This document shows, piece by piece, positions 35,786 to 48,404 of a DNA stretch of 64,000 nucleotides. Source of the stretch: JAMOQA01 sp964420365 (GTDB lineage Bacteria > Acidobacteriota > Polarisedimenticolia > J045). Position 1 is the first letter of the stretch; each line of letters begins with the position of its first letter. The notes beneath the pieces were generated by a model. It worked only from the letters and a program-made list of their open reading frames with translations, was not told the DNA's origin and did not search any database. Location: the NCBI GenBank assembly GCA_964420365.1, contig CAYQTA010000060.1:1-64000 (forward strand), given 5' to 3'. The translations under genes and the position numbers were made by a program.

Positions 35786-37192
35786 CTAGCGCGGCCCTCT
35801 CTCCCGGGCAAGGGAGGCATCCCGGGCGGCCGGTGGACCGTGGCTCCAGGTGTCCGGATCCCCCCGCTCGGGATCGGCCCCACCTTCCCGGAGGAGCGCG
35901 GCGATCGCTTCCCGCAACCGCGCGAGGAACGCTCCGTCGTCCTCCCCCTCCGCCGGGGGCGGGACCGCCGGGCCGAACAGGATCCGCACCGGGTGGGGGG
36001 CGAACGGCCAGCCCCGGGGCCAGGCCTGGTACGCCCCGACGATGGCCGACGGAACCACGGGAGCACCGGCCGCCCGCGCCAGCCACGCGACGCCCCGGCG
36101 AAACGGCTGCAGGTTCCCGCGCCAGCTCCGCTCGCCCTCCGGGTAGATGCAGAGGACCCGCCCGGCCCGGAGCCCCGCGAGCGCGGACCGGATCCCGGGC
36201 AGCAGTCCCGGGTCCGCGGAAATCGGCTGGACCCGGAAGAGCGCCGACGGGATCCTCCCCGGCCCCTTGCCGAAGTACCCCGTGAACCCGACGAAGAAGG
36301 CGTCGCGGAGGACCGGCAGCGGCAGCACGCCCCCGAGGAGAAACGGGTCGACGTTCGACTGGTGGTTCTGGGCCACGATCAGCGGACGGAGGTTCCAGTC
36401 CACCCGGTCGAGGCCGGACACCCGCAGGTTCAGCTTCCTCCGCGCGGCCGCGCGCCCCGCGGCGAGGCAGCCGAGAACGACGGGCCAGCCCAACCCGTGG
36501 GGGCGCCGGAGGCGTCGGGCCATTCCCGCGGAACCGTTGACCGGCCCCTCGAGGAGGGCTTCGGGCCGGACCCTCCATGGCCCCGGGGCCGCGGGAGGCG
36601 TGATGCCACGGGCCTCCAGCCGATCGGCCAGGTCTCCCAGGGTCCGGGTCAGTGCCAAGTCCGCCTCGTCCAGCTCGACTCCCAGGTGCTCGCCGAGGGA
36701 GAGGACGAACGCCGCCCGGTCGAGGGAATCGAGGCCCAGGTCGAACTCGAGGGAAGTCTCCCGCCACAGGTCCTTCCCGGCCGGAACCCGGTCGCAGGCG
36801 CGGAACACCGCCGCCCAGTCCCGGGAAAGGGGCGTGCGGCGGGGCGGCTCGGCCGGCCAGCACCGGCCCGGGTGCCGCCCCAGCTCCCGGGAAAGGCGCT
36901 CCCGGTCGGGCCGTCCCTGGGGGGTCGTCGGCAGCGGGGCCCGCGCGACCGTCCAGCCTCGCGGGCGCTCCCCGGCCGGCAGGGCCATCGCCGCGTTCTC
37001 CAGGCGGAACCGCAGGTTCTCGTACAGGTTGGCGAAGCCTTGCTCCCGCAGCTCGTCGTCGTCGGGCCACGCGACCACCCACGGACCGGGCGGGTCGCCG
37101 GCCCGGACGACGATCGCGCGCGCGACGAACTGTGCCCCCGAGAGGACTTCCTCGGCCCGACGCAGGGCCTCCTCCCCCGTCTCCCGTGGCAT
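35786..37192 (-). CDS. AMP-ligase tail - acyl carrier - PlsC acyltransferase fusion
   Basis: A 468-aa protein in three parts. Residues about 20-130 look like the C-terminal subdomain of an acyl-AMP ligase, ending in LPTTPQGRPDRERL, where the usual catalytic Lys of the GK motif is Arg. Residues about 145-220 are an acyl carrier domain with the phosphopantetheine Ser in LGLDSLDRAAF. Residues about 250-430 are a PlsC acyltransferase with NHQSNVDPFLL (HX4D) and YPEGERSWRGN. The adenylation core is absent. GGGAGG lies just before the ATG at 37192. It precedes the MsbA-like gene by 43 bases, so lipid acylation and export may be linked. Confidence 0.82.
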   Translation of the reverse strand: MPRETGEEALRRAEEVLSGAQFVARAIVVRAGDPPGPWVVAWPDDDELREQGFANLYENLRFRLENAAMALPAGERPRGWTVARAPLPTTPQGRPDRERLSRELGRHPGRCWPAEPPRRTPLSRDWAAVFRACDRVPAGKDLWRETSLEFDLGLDSLDRAAFVLSLGEHLGVELDEADLALTRTLGDLADRLEARGITPPAAPGPWRVRPEALLEGPVNGSAGMARRLRRPHGLGWPVVLGCLAAGRAAARRKLNLRVSGLDRVDWNLRPLIVAQNHQSNVDPFLLGGVLPLPVLRDAFFVGFTGYFGKGPGRIPSALFRVQPISADPGLLPGIRSALAGLRAGRVLCIYPEGERSWRGNLQPFRRGVAWLARAAGAPVVPSAIVGAYQAWPRGWPFAPHPVRILFGPAVPPPAEGEDDGAFLARLREAIAALLREGGADPERGDPDTWSHGPPAARDASLARERGPR

Positions 37193-37308
37193 CCGGCCTC
37201 CCGTATCGGCGCCCGGTCCTCCCGGCCGGGCGGATGGCTCGATCTCAATGTACCCGGAAACGCGGCTCCCGGGCGGTAGAATGCCGTTTTCCCGAGAGGA
37301 GGTCCCGG

Positions 37309-38343
37309 ATGCCCCCTGCCACTCCATCTCCCCCGCCGCCCCGGATCGCTCCCGGGGTGCTGGCCCCGTGGGAGGGACGCACCGTGCTGGTGACCGGCGG
37401 CCTCGGGTTCGTCGGGTCGACCCTCGTGCAGGCCCTTGCCCGGGCCGGCGCCCGCGTTCGCGTCCTCGACCCCCTCCTCCCCCCCTACGGCGGAAACTGG
37501 TTCAACCTGGCCGGCGTGGAGGAGCGGGTCTCGATCCTGCTGGCCGACGTGCGCGACCGGGGAGCGGTCGCCGCCGCGGTCGCCGGCGTGGACGCGGTCT
37601 TCCACGTGGCGGCCCAGACCAGCCACGTGGACTCGATGGTCGACCCGTTCACCGACCTGGACATGAATGCCCGCGGCACCCTCGTTCTCCTCGAGGCCCT
37701 CCGCCGGCACGCGCCGGGGGCGCGCCTGCTCTACCTGGGCACGAGGGCCCAGCACGGGGCGGTGGGAGACGCGCCCCCCGGGGAGGACGGCCCGTTCCGG
37801 CCGGTGGACGTGTACGGGGCGACGAAGCACGCGGCCGAGCAGCTCTGCCTCGTCTACCACCGGGCCCACGGCCTCGATGCCCGTTCCCTCCGCGCGACGA
37901 ACACCTACGGCCCACGACACCAGGTCCGGCACGGGAAGTACGGCATCCTCAACTGGTTCGTCCGGCTCGCTCTCGAGGACCGGGAGCTGCCCGTCTTCGG
38001 CGAGGGCAGCCAGCTCCGGGATTTCCTCTACGTGGACGACCTGGTCGCCGCGATGCTCCTCTTCGCCGAGGCGCCGGGGATGGCCGGTCGTGCCCTCGGG
38101 GCCGGTTCCGGGGCCGGGATCCCGTTCCGGAAGATGGCCGAGACGATCGTGCGCCTCGCCGGCTCAGGCCGCGTGGTCACCCGGCCGTGGCCCGACGATC
38201 GGAAGCGGATCGAGACCGGCGACTTCGTCTTCGACCCGGCACCGCTCTCGGAAGCGACCGGTTGGAAGCCGCGGGTATCCTTCGAGGACGGGCTGGAGCG
38301 GACCATCGCGTGGTACCGGGAGTACCGGGACCGGTACTTCTGA
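37309..38343 (+). CDS. NAD-dependent sugar epimerase/dehydratase
   Basis: A 344-aa extended SDR. It shows VLVTGGLGFVGSTLVQALARAGARVRVLD, AAQTSHVDSMVDP, the catalytic VYGATK (Tyr-Lys), TNTYGPRHQVRHGKYGILNWFVR and DFLYVDDLVAAM. It acts on a nucleotide sugar; closest in feel to UDP-glucuronate/UDP-glucose epimerase-like enzymes, but the exact reaction cannot be read. GAGAGGAGG precedes the ATG at 37309. It diverges from the PlsC fusion and converges with ruvB at 7 bases. Confidence 0.83.
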   Translation: MPPATPSPPPPRIAPGVLAPWEGRTVLVTGGLGFVGSTLVQALARAGARVRVLDPLLPPYGGNWFNLAGVEERVSILLADVRDRGAVAAAVAGVDAVFHVAAQTSHVDSMVDPFTDLDMNARGTLVLLEALRRHAPGARLLYLGTRAQHGAVGDAPPGEDGPFRPVDVYGATKHAAEQLCLVYHRAHGLDARSLRATNTYGPRHQVRHGKYGILNWFVRLALEDRELPVFGEGSQLRDFLYVDDLVAAMLLFAEAPGMAGRALGAGSGAGIPFRKMAETIVRLAGSGRVVTRPWPDDRKRIETGDFVFDPAPLSEATGWKPRVSFEDGLERTIAWYREYRDRYF

Positions 38344-38350
38344 TACCGGC

Positions 38351-39376
38351 TCAGCGGAACAGCTCCCCCGGGTCCCCGGCAATGCCCAGGTGCTCCCGGG
38401 CGCGCGGAGTCGCGCACCGTCCCCGGGGGGTCCTCTCGAGGAAGCCGATCTGGATCAGGAACGGCTCCGCCACGTCCTCGATCGTGTCCGGCTCCTCCCC
38501 GAGCGCCGCCGCGATCGTGTTGAGCCCCACCGGCCCGCCCCCGTGATCCTCGAGGATCACCCGCAGGAGCCGCCGATCCAGGTGGTCGAGCCCGAGGGAG
38601 TCGACGCCGAGCCGGGCGAGAGCATCCCGGGCCAGGGAGAGGTCGACCCGTCCGTCCCCCTCGACGAGCGCGAAGTCCCGGATCCTCCGGAGGAGCCGCA
38701 GGGCGACGCGCGGGGTTCCCCGGGACCGAGAAGCGATCTCCCGGGCGGCCTCCGGATCGAGCCGCAGCTCGAGGCGGACGGCGGCCCGGAGGAGGATGAC
38801 CGCGAGGTCCCCGGGGCCGTAGAAGGTCAGGCGCTCGACGATCCCGAAGCGGTCCCGCAGCGGCGCCGACAGAAGCCCGGCCCTGGTCGTGGCCCCGACG
38901 AGAGTGAACGGCGGCAGGTCGATCCGCACCGACCGCGCACCGGGGCCCTGGCCGATCGTCAGGTCGAGGGCAAAGTCCTCCATCGCCGGGTAGAGGATCT
39001 CCTCGACCGCGGTGCCCAGGCGATGGATCTCGTCGACGAACAGGACGTCGCCCGGCTCCAGGTGGGTGAGGATCGCCGCGAGGTCCCCGGTCCGCTCGAT
39101 CGCCGGCCCGGAGGTGGTTCGCAGGCGCGCCCCGAGCTCCGTGGCGATGAGATGGGCAAGGCTCGTCTTCCCGAGACCGGGGGGGCCCGCGAGAAGCACG
39201 TGGTCGAGGGGACGCTGCCGACGCCGGGCGGCTTCCAGGTAGACGGCGAGGTTCCGGGTGACGCGCTCCTGGCCGACGAACTCCTCGAGCGTGCGCGGCC
39301 GCAGGTTCGCCTCGTGCCCCAGGTCGTCCTCGACGGGCCGCGGATCGATGAAGCGCCCGCCGTCGTCCCCGCTCAT
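38351..39376 (-). CDS. ruvB: Holliday junction branch migration helicase RuvB
   Basis: Hexameric AAA+ motor that drives branch migration with RuvA. The 341-aa protein has LRPRTLEEFVGQERVTRNLAVYL, Walker A GPPGLGKTSLA, Walker B ILFVDEIH-like (VLFVDEIHRLG), the sensor GATTRAGLLSAPLRDRFG and a C-terminal winged helix (GPVGLNTIAAALGEEPDTIEDV...RTPRGRCAT). Its ATG overlaps the ruvA stop. Confidence 0.97.
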   Translation of the reverse strand: MSGDDGGRFIDPRPVEDDLGHEANLRPRTLEEFVGQERVTRNLAVYLEAARRRQRPLDHVLLAGPPGLGKTSLAHLIATELGARLRTTSGPAIERTGDLAAILTHLEPGDVLFVDEIHRLGTAVEEILYPAMEDFALDLTIGQGPGARSVRIDLPPFTLVGATTRAGLLSAPLRDRFGIVERLTFYGPGDLAVILLRAAVRLELRLDPEAAREIASRSRGTPRVALRLLRRIRDFALVEGDGRVDLSLARDALARLGVDSLGLDHLDRRLLRVILEDHGGGPVGLNTIAAALGEEPDTIEDVAEPFLIQIGFLERTPRGRCATPRAREHLGIAGDPGELFR

Positions 39377-39996
39377 CCGCGTCCCCCGAGCTGCCGGAGC
39401 GCCGCCCGCAGGAGGGCGCCGAGATCGTCCGCGCCGACCGCCTCGGCAGCCCCGCGGACGGCGGTCTCCGCCTCGGTTCGCTTATATCCGAGGTTCAGGA
39501 GCGCCGCCACCGCGTCCACCTCTCCCGGCGAGAGCCCCCGGCCATCCCGGGAGGGGACCGGAGCCCCCGGCGCAGCCGCCAGGTCGACCAGGAGGTCGCC
39601 GAGACGGTCCCGCAGGTCGAGCACGATCCTGCGCGCCGTCTTCCTGCCGATCCCGGGAACGACCTCGAAGGGCCCCGCGTCCTCGTCCCGCGCCGCCCGG
39701 GCGATCTCCCCGGGCGAGAGGGTCGAGAGGATCGCGAGGGCGAGCCTCGGACCGATCCCGGAAATCGCGGTCAGCGCGACGAAGAGACGTTTCTCCTCGC
39801 GGGACGGAAAGCCGTAGAGCTGGAGGCTGTCCCCCCGGAAAACGGTCAGGACCTCGAGGACGACTTCCTCTCCCTCTCCCGGCAGCGCGTCGAGCGCACC
39901 CACGGGCACCTCGAGCTCGTAGCCCACTCCCCCGGCGTCGACGATGACCCGCCCGGGTTCGCGTCGCCGGAGGACGCCCCGAATCCACCCGATCAC
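39373..39996 (-). CDS. ruvA: Holliday junction branch migration protein RuvA
   Basis: Binds four-way junctions and loads RuvB. The 207-aa protein has an N-terminal OB fold (IGWIRGVLRRREPGRVIVDAGGVGYELEVP), helix-hairpin-helix motifs (LTAISGIGPRLALAILS, VPGIGRKTARRIVLDLRDR) and a C-terminal domain III (GEVDAVAALLNLGYKRTEAETAV). The GTG start overlaps the ruvC stop. Confidence 0.96.
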   Translation of the reverse strand: MIGWIRGVLRRREPGRVIVDAGGVGYELEVPVGALDALPGEGEEVVLEVLTVFRGDSLQLYGFPSREEKRLFVALTAISGIGPRLALAILSTLSPGEIARAARDEDAGPFEVVPGIGRKTARRIVLDLRDRLGDLLVDLAAAPGAPVPSRDGRGLSPGEVDAVAALLNLGYKRTEAETAVRGAAEAVGADDLGALLRAALRQLGGRG

Positions 39997-40505
39997 CGGC
40001 GCCTCCCGGGCACCCGCTCCTCGAAACGGGCTCTTACCGCGTGGCAGAGGGCCGCGGCGAGCGCGTCGGTCGCGTCGTCGGGCACGTCGTCCAGGGGAAA
40101 CCGCCGCAGCCCCGGAAAGGTCCGCGGCAGGACCCGCCGCACCTGCTCCTTGGTAGCGTTCCCGCTGCCGCAGATCGTCTGCTTGATTTCCGCCGGCGCG
40201 TACTCCCGCACCGGGATGCCCCGGCGTCCCAGGGCGGCCAGCAGAACGCCCCGGGCCTCGGCGAGGACCAGCGCGGCACGGGCGTTCCGGTGCTGGAAGA
40301 GCGACTCCACCGCGGCCACCTCGGGATCCCGTCCCGCGAGGAAGGCCTCCGCCCGCCCCGCGAGTTCCGCCAGCGACCGCGCGCGGTCCTTCCCCGCGGG
40401 AACCCGCCAGGCACCGAGTTCCAGCGCGACCACGCTCCCCCGTTCCACCTCGACGAGGGCCCAGCCGGCCACCCGGGAACCCGGATCGATGCCGAGAATC
40501 CTCAC
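39993..40505 (-). CDS. ruvC: crossover junction endodeoxyribonuclease RuvC
   Basis: Resolves Holliday junctions. The 170-aa protein has ILGIDPGSRVAGWALVE with catalytic Asp near residue 7, AAVESLFQHRNARAALVLAEARGVLL with Glu, PAEIKQTICGSGNATKEQVRRV, and the late acidic DVPDDATDALAAALCH. The GTG start lies two bases after the yebC stop, so the four genes yebC-ruvC-ruvA-ruvB form one operon. Confidence 0.95.
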   Translation of the reverse strand: MRILGIDPGSRVAGWALVEVERGSVVALELGAWRVPAGKDRARSLAELAGRAEAFLAGRDPEVAAVESLFQHRNARAALVLAEARGVLLAALGRRGIPVREYAPAEIKQTICGSGNATKEQVRRVLPRTFPGLRRFPLDDVPDDATDALAAALCHAVRARFEERVPGRRR

Positions 40506-40507
40506 CG

Positions 40508-41245
40508 CTACGCGCCCGGTTCCCCCTCGATCTGGCAGTTCGCGAAGACCTTCTGGACGTCGTCCTGGTCGTCCAACATCTCGAGCAGCTTCAGGAGCCC
40601 CTCCGCCTTGGCCGCCGCCACGGGCACCGTGTTCTGGGGCACCATGGCGATCTCCGCCTCGCGGATCTCGAAGCCAGCCTTCTCCACGGCGTCCCGGACC
40701 CCGTGGAACGCCGAGGCATCGGTGTAGATCTCGAAGTGATCCCCCTCGGCCCGCAGGTCCTCGCCGCCGGCCTCGAGGACCACCTCCATCAGGGCATCCT
40801 CGTCCACCCCGTTCGCCGCCACCTCGATGTATCCCTTCCGCTCGAACATCCAGGCCACGGACCCGGGGGAACCCAGCTCTCCACCGTACTTGTTGAACAG
40901 GTGCCGGATCTCGGACGTGGTCCGGTTCCGGTTGTCGGTCATCGCCTGGATCAGGATGGCAACCCCACCCGGCCCGTACCCCTCGTAGACCACCTCCTCG
41001 TAGGACTCGCCCTGCAGCTCCCCCGTGCCCTTCTTGATCGCCCTGTCGATCTTGTCGTTGGGCATGTTCACCTGGCGGGCGGCGGCGATGGCCGCCCGCA
41101 GGCGCGGATTGGCCTCCGGGTCTCCACCGCCCTCCCGGGCGGCGACGGTGATCTCCCGGGCCACCTTCGTGAAGATCTTGGCGCGCTTCGCGTCCTGGGC
41201 ACTCTTTCGGTGCTTGATGTTGGCCCACTTCGAATGGCCGGCCAT
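40508..41245 (-). CDS. yebC: YebC/PmpR-family protein
   Basis: A 245-aa DNA-binding or translation-associated protein starting MAGHSKWANIKHRKSAQDAKR, with NMPNDKIDRAIKKGTGE, YEGYGPGGVAILIQAMTDNRNRTTSEIRH and SVAWMFERKGYI. Members have been described as transcriptional regulators and, for YebC2/TACO1-type, as helpers of polyproline translation. The ATG at 41245 has GGAGGAG 7 bases upstream. It leads the ruv operon, a common arrangement. Confidence 0.93.
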   Translation of the reverse strand: MAGHSKWANIKHRKSAQDAKRAKIFTKVAREITVAAREGGGDPEANPRLRAAIAAARQVNMPNDKIDRAIKKGTGELQGESYEEVVYEGYGPGGVAILIQAMTDNRNRTTSEIRHLFNKYGGELGSPGSVAWMFERKGYIEVAANGVDEDALMEVVLEAGGEDLRAEGDHFEIYTDASAFHGVRDAVEKAGFEIREAEIAMVPQNTVPVAAAKAEGLLKLLEMLDDQDDVQKVFANCQIEGEPGA

Positions 41246-41287
41246 GGGGCTTCTCCTCCTTGCGGCGGCAATCTTAGCACGTCGGCC

Positions 41288-41328
41288 GCGGGAACCCGCG
41301 CCGCGCGCGCATTCACGCGGGTTCCCGC
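41288..41328. other. second strong hairpin between the rRNA terminator and yebC
   Basis: A perfect 13-bp stem (41288-41300 with 41316-41328) and a 15-base GC loop. It lies just past the rRNA operon's terminator and 43 bases before the yebC start, so it could be a backup terminator or part of the yebC leader. Confidence 0.55.
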
Positions 41329-41330
41329 AC

Positions 41331-41360
41331 AAAAATGGCCCCCGCCCGAAGGCGGGGGCC
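41331..41360 (-). terminator. intrinsic terminator of the rRNA operon
   Basis: Perfect 10-bp stem (41337-41346 with 41351-41360) with a 4-base loop. On the minus strand it is followed by a T run (41336-41331, ATTTTT), just after the 5S gene. Confidence 0.85.
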
Positions 41361-41370
41361 GGCCAGAAGC

Positions 41371-41488
41371 TCCCGGCGACGCCCTACTCTCCCACGCGGC
41401 TGCCCGCGCAGTACCATCGGCGCAGAGGGGCTTAACTACCGTGTTCGGGATGGGAACGGGTGTGGCCCCCTCGCTATGGTCACCGGGA
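41371..41488 (-). rRNA. rrf: 5S ribosomal RNA
   Basis: About 118 bases. The ends pair over 10 positions (41479-41488 with 41371-41380, one G-U), and the interior has the conserved CCCATCCCGAACACGG segment and GTGGGAGAGTAGG. It lies 63 bases after the outer-membrane gene instead of directly after 23S. Ends are estimated from the terminal helix. Confidence 0.93.
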
Positions 41489-41534
41489 AATTCCTCTCGA
41501 TCTCCTTGTCAAGCCGCCCGTGGGGCCGGCCTTC

Positions 41535-41551
41535 CAACCTGGTGTTCGGGT
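41535..41551 (-). other. distal half of the pre-23S processing helix, before 5S
   Basis: Starting at the base after the outer-membrane gene's stop codon, 17 transcript bases are complementary (one G-U) to the 23S leader at 46201-46217. This is the outer part of a pre-23S helix that is now over 1.5 kb from the inner part. Confidence 0.7.
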
Positions 41552-42724
41552 CTACAGCGAGAACCGGATTCCCGCCGTGAAGGTCCAGCCTCCGTAGTCC
41601 AACGTTCCGCCGTGGAAGAAGTACTCCCCGGGGTGCGGCCCCGCCCACGTGACCCCGTCGAGCCGCGTGATCTCGCGCTTCCGGCCGCCGGTGATGATGT
41701 AGGCAGGCCTCCCGCCCGGAGGGCCGGCCGCAGCCTGGTCGCTGTCGAACCTGCCTTCCGCCAGCGGCGTCCCGAAGCGATGCCTTCCGTCGGCCGTGAT
41801 GTCGATATTCTTCTGCGCCCAACTGTACCGCATCTCGACGAAGACGGAAGCCTTCGGGTTGAACTGCCACTCGGTTCCGCCGCGCAACTCCAGGTACGGC
41901 GTACTCGGCGTCTCGATCATCGGCCGCTTCACGTCGTGCGGCTTCCCGTCGAGCTGCCGGCTGCTCAGGGACAGGCTGCCCCGCTCCACGTAAGTGACCA
42001 CGCTCGCATCGAGCTCGTTCTGGACGTCGCGCCACTGCCGGGATGGGTCGAAGTCCACGAACATGTATCCCACGTTGAGCCCGATGTAGGGGTTGAACGT
42101 CTTGGTCGGCCGGAACCGGGCGTAGAGCCCGATGCTCACCGGGTAGAGCGTCAGGTCCCCGCCGTTGATCAGCTCGCCGCGCCAGTGCTCACCAACGTAC
42201 CCGCTGTTGGTGAACGGAATGCAGTTCGAGTACGGGATCACCTCCCGCCCCCAGGCCGCCATCGTCTCGCAGCTGAAGACCGGCTGGAACGCGGGGTTGT
42301 GCATGTTGGGATCGTCGAAATCGAACGAGTAGGCGAGCTCGATATTGTCGATGCTGCCCGTCGAGTACCCGATCCCCATGTCGAGCACGAGCTCGGTATT
42401 CTTCCAGGAGGCAAGCCCGTAGGAGGCGCGGAACTCGAAGTACGTGTCCGTCGAGATCCTGGCCTCGTTCGCCGCCATCCAGCCCGGCCGGGGATCACGC
42501 AGCACGTACACCTGCGTATCCCCTGTCAGGGAGGTCGCGTCGACCACCTGGATCCGGCCTCCGTCGCTGGGAATCGAGTCACCCGGATCGGTCCCACCGA
42601 TGTGGAACTCGAACCGCCACTTCCCCTTCACTTCCTCGGCCACCGCCGGAGCGACCGCAGCCACCAGCAACAGCGCCATGACGCCCAGCGCCAGGATCCG
42701 GTTCCGCGCACCCTGCCTCTTCAT
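41552..42724 (-). CDS. outer-membrane beta-barrel protein located between 23S and 5S rRNA
   Basis: A 390-aa protein with a Sec signal (ILALGVMALLLVAAVAPAVAEE). Alternating hydrophobic strands (TELVLDMGIGYSTG, TLYPVSIGLYARFRP, PYIGLNVGYMFVDF, ASVFVEMRYSWAQK) end in GWTFTAGIRFSL, as expected of a barrel. It is loosely OmpW-like, and the ligand is unknown. ATG 42724 has AAGGGG upstream and precedes the signal; the frame stays open further upstream. It lies in the rRNA operon, same strand, with its own predicted promoter, so it may be transcribed both independently and by read-through from 23S. Confidence 0.83.
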   Translation of the reverse strand: MKRQGARNRILALGVMALLLVAAVAPAVAEEVKGKWRFEFHIGGTDPGDSIPSDGGRIQVVDATSLTGDTQVYVLRDPRPGWMAANEARISTDTYFEFRASYGLASWKNTELVLDMGIGYSTGSIDNIELAYSFDFDDPNMHNPAFQPVFSCETMAAWGREVIPYSNCIPFTNSGYVGEHWRGELINGGDLTLYPVSIGLYARFRPTKTFNPYIGLNVGYMFVDFDPSRQWRDVQNELDASVVTYVERGSLSLSSRQLDGKPHDVKRPMIETPSTPYLELRGGTEWQFNPKASVFVEMRYSWAQKNIDITADGRHRFGTPLAEGRFDSDQAAAGPPGGRPAYIITGGRKREITRLDGVTWAGPHPGEYFFHGGTLDYGGWTFTAGIRFSL

Positions 42725-42801
42725 GGACGACCCCTTACCCTCGCTCGTTCGTGGTTCGTGCATGCCCGGCCCGTCCGGGCGCCCCCGCGAGCGGGGGATG
42801 C

Positions 42802-42829
42802 ATCCTACTCCAGCCAGCCTTGCCAGCAA
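42802..42829 (-). promoter_or_regulatory. predicted promoter of the outer-membrane gene
   Basis: Minus-strand TTGCTG (42824-42829), a 16-base spacer and TAGGAT (42802-42807), about 75 bases before the ATG. A CCCCCGC/GCGGGGG inverted repeat (42782-42797) follows near the expected transcript start. Confidence 0.45.
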
Positions 42830-43090
42830 ACGGGCGCGGAGATCATGCGCGGCATGCGCCCCGCGGTCCCGCACCCGGGGCCGGGCGGCAGCGTGCCGCC
42901 GGCCGACCCTCGACAATCCGGTTCCGGGCCGGCCCGCTCGCCGGGCTCCCTGCATGGTGATCGTCCTGTGCTCGACCCGTCCTCGAGGCCTCCCCTGGGG
43001 GAGCGCCGGGTGCCGGGGAAGATGCCGGGGACCGGGACCCCGGAGGGCCCCGGCCTCGACCGAATTCGTATCGAAACGAAGAAGAATCGC

Positions 43091-43103
43091 GGGTCACGCG
43101 ACC
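43091..43103 (-). other. inner trailer strand of the pre-23S processing helix
   Basis: Thirteen bases, perfectly complementary in the transcript to 46169-46181 on the other side of 23S. Flanking bases (the GTCGG and ATCCTCA segments) also pair. Expected RNase III substrate. Confidence 0.75.
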
Positions 43104-43136
43104 GGCACCGACATGAGGATCGCTGGAGAAGGAAAA

Positions 43137-46136
<3,000 letters not shown>

Positions 46137-46168
46137 TTTGAGAATCCAAGAATCCTCAGTCGGCGCCG

Positions 46169-46181
46169 GGTCGCGTGACCC
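46169..46181 (-). other. inner leader strand of the pre-23S processing helix
   Basis: Pairs perfectly over 13 bases with 43091-43103. It lies 33 bases before the 23S 5' end. Confidence 0.75.
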
Positions 46182-46200
46182 AGCATCTTCGCAGCGGACT

Positions 46201-46217
46201 ACCCGAACACCAGATTG
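46201..46217 (-). other. outer leader strand of the pre-23S processing helix
   Basis: Seventeen bases next to and overlapping boxA, complementary to 41535-41551 just before 5S (one G-U). Confidence 0.7.
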
Positions 46218-46226
46218 TCAAAGAGC
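46211..46226 (-). promoter_or_regulatory. boxA antitermination site in the 16S-23S spacer
   Basis: The transcript reads GCTCTTTGACAATCTG, close to the classic rrn spacer boxA, between tRNA-Ala and 23S. It is a likely NusB/NusE binding site. Confidence 0.8.
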
Positions 46227-46279
46227 CGACCGCCTGGGCCCGAAGGCCCCGCGGCATCCCGTCCCGGGGGCGGAAGAGC

Positions 46280-46355
46280 TGGTGGAGGCAAGCGGGATCG
46301 AACCGCTGACCTCCTGCTTGCAAAGCAGGCGCTCTCCCAACTGAGCTATGCCCCC
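46280..46355 (-). tRNA. tRNA-Ala (anticodon TGC)
   Basis: A 76-base cloverleaf with GGGGGCATAGCTCAG at the 5' end, anticodon loop CTTTGCAAG, GGTTCGATCC T-loop and encoded CCA. It is the second spacer tRNA, in the canonical order. Confidence 0.97.
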
Positions 46356-46388
46356 GACGCGCGTCCGTCCCCCGCGCACCCCGCGGCG

Positions 46389-46465
<77 letters not shown>

Positions 46466-46532
46466 GCTCTCGCCGGCGAGGGCCACGTGGCCCTCTTCCG
46501 TGGGGGGAGTCGAACGCTCAGGTTGCTCCCTC

Positions 46533-46548
46533 AAAACTGAGCAGCGCG
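46533..46548 (-). other. trailer strand of the pre-16S processing helix
   Basis: Sixteen bases perfectly complementary in the transcript to the leader at 48271-48286, which contains the end of boxA. Expected RNase III cleavage helix. Confidence 0.8.
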
Positions 46549-46619
46549 CCGGAAGGCGCCTTGCGACCTACCTGGGATGCTGGATGCCCGCCCTCGGGCG
46601 GGACATCGGCAGCTCCTAG

Positions 46620-48180
<1,561 letters not shown>

Positions 48181-48270
48181 TATCTGAACGGCCGAAGCCG
48201 CTCGTCTACGTCCTGGAGTACGTGGCGCCCCGACGGGAGCCGGGAGCGCCAGCGCAAGGCTCTTCCAAAA

Positions 48271-48286
48271 CGCGCTGCTCAGTTTT
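48271..48286 (-). other. leader strand of the pre-16S processing helix
   Basis: Pairs perfectly over 16 bases with 46533-46548; its 5' part overlaps the leader boxA. Confidence 0.8.
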
Positions 48287-48295
48287 CAAAGAACA
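48281..48295 (-). promoter_or_regulatory. boxA antitermination site in the rRNA leader
   Basis: The transcript reads TGTTCTTTGAAAACT, matching leader boxA elements, about 100 bases before 16S. A strong hairpin (48335-48342 with 48351-48358) lies upstream of it. Confidence 0.75.
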
Positions 48296-48375
48296 ACCTC
48301 GGCACCCAAGCGCATCAGGCGCCAAGGGGGCCGTGCCTGCCCTGTTGCCGGGGCAGGCCCGACCGGCGAGGCTGG

Positions 48376-48404
48376 ATAATGCCACCGCCCCCCGGGGCTG
48401 TCAA
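48376..48404 (-). promoter_or_regulatory. rRNA operon promoter
   Basis: Minus-strand TTGACA (48399-48404), a 17-base spacer and CATTAT (48376-48381): a near-consensus sigma-70 promoter. A/T tracts at about 48416-48435 look like an UP element. The predicted start is at about 48369. The stretch from here to the rimP promoter (48440-48660) is GC-rich and holds no gene that I can see. Confidence 0.85.

Larger units (their letters stand above)
42725..43136 (-). other. spacer between 23S rRNA and the outer-membrane gene
   Basis: These 412 bases hold the inner pre-23S trailer next to 23S, a GC-rich imperfect hairpin near 43031-43053 without a T run, and the predicted promoter and leader of the outer-membrane gene. 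I see no coding gene or clear terminator in it. Confidence 0.6.

Noticed and set aside
41507..41512. TTGACA on the minus strand just before 5S, as a 5S promoter
   Set aside because: No -10 element lies at a workable spacing, and the start would fall inside 5S.
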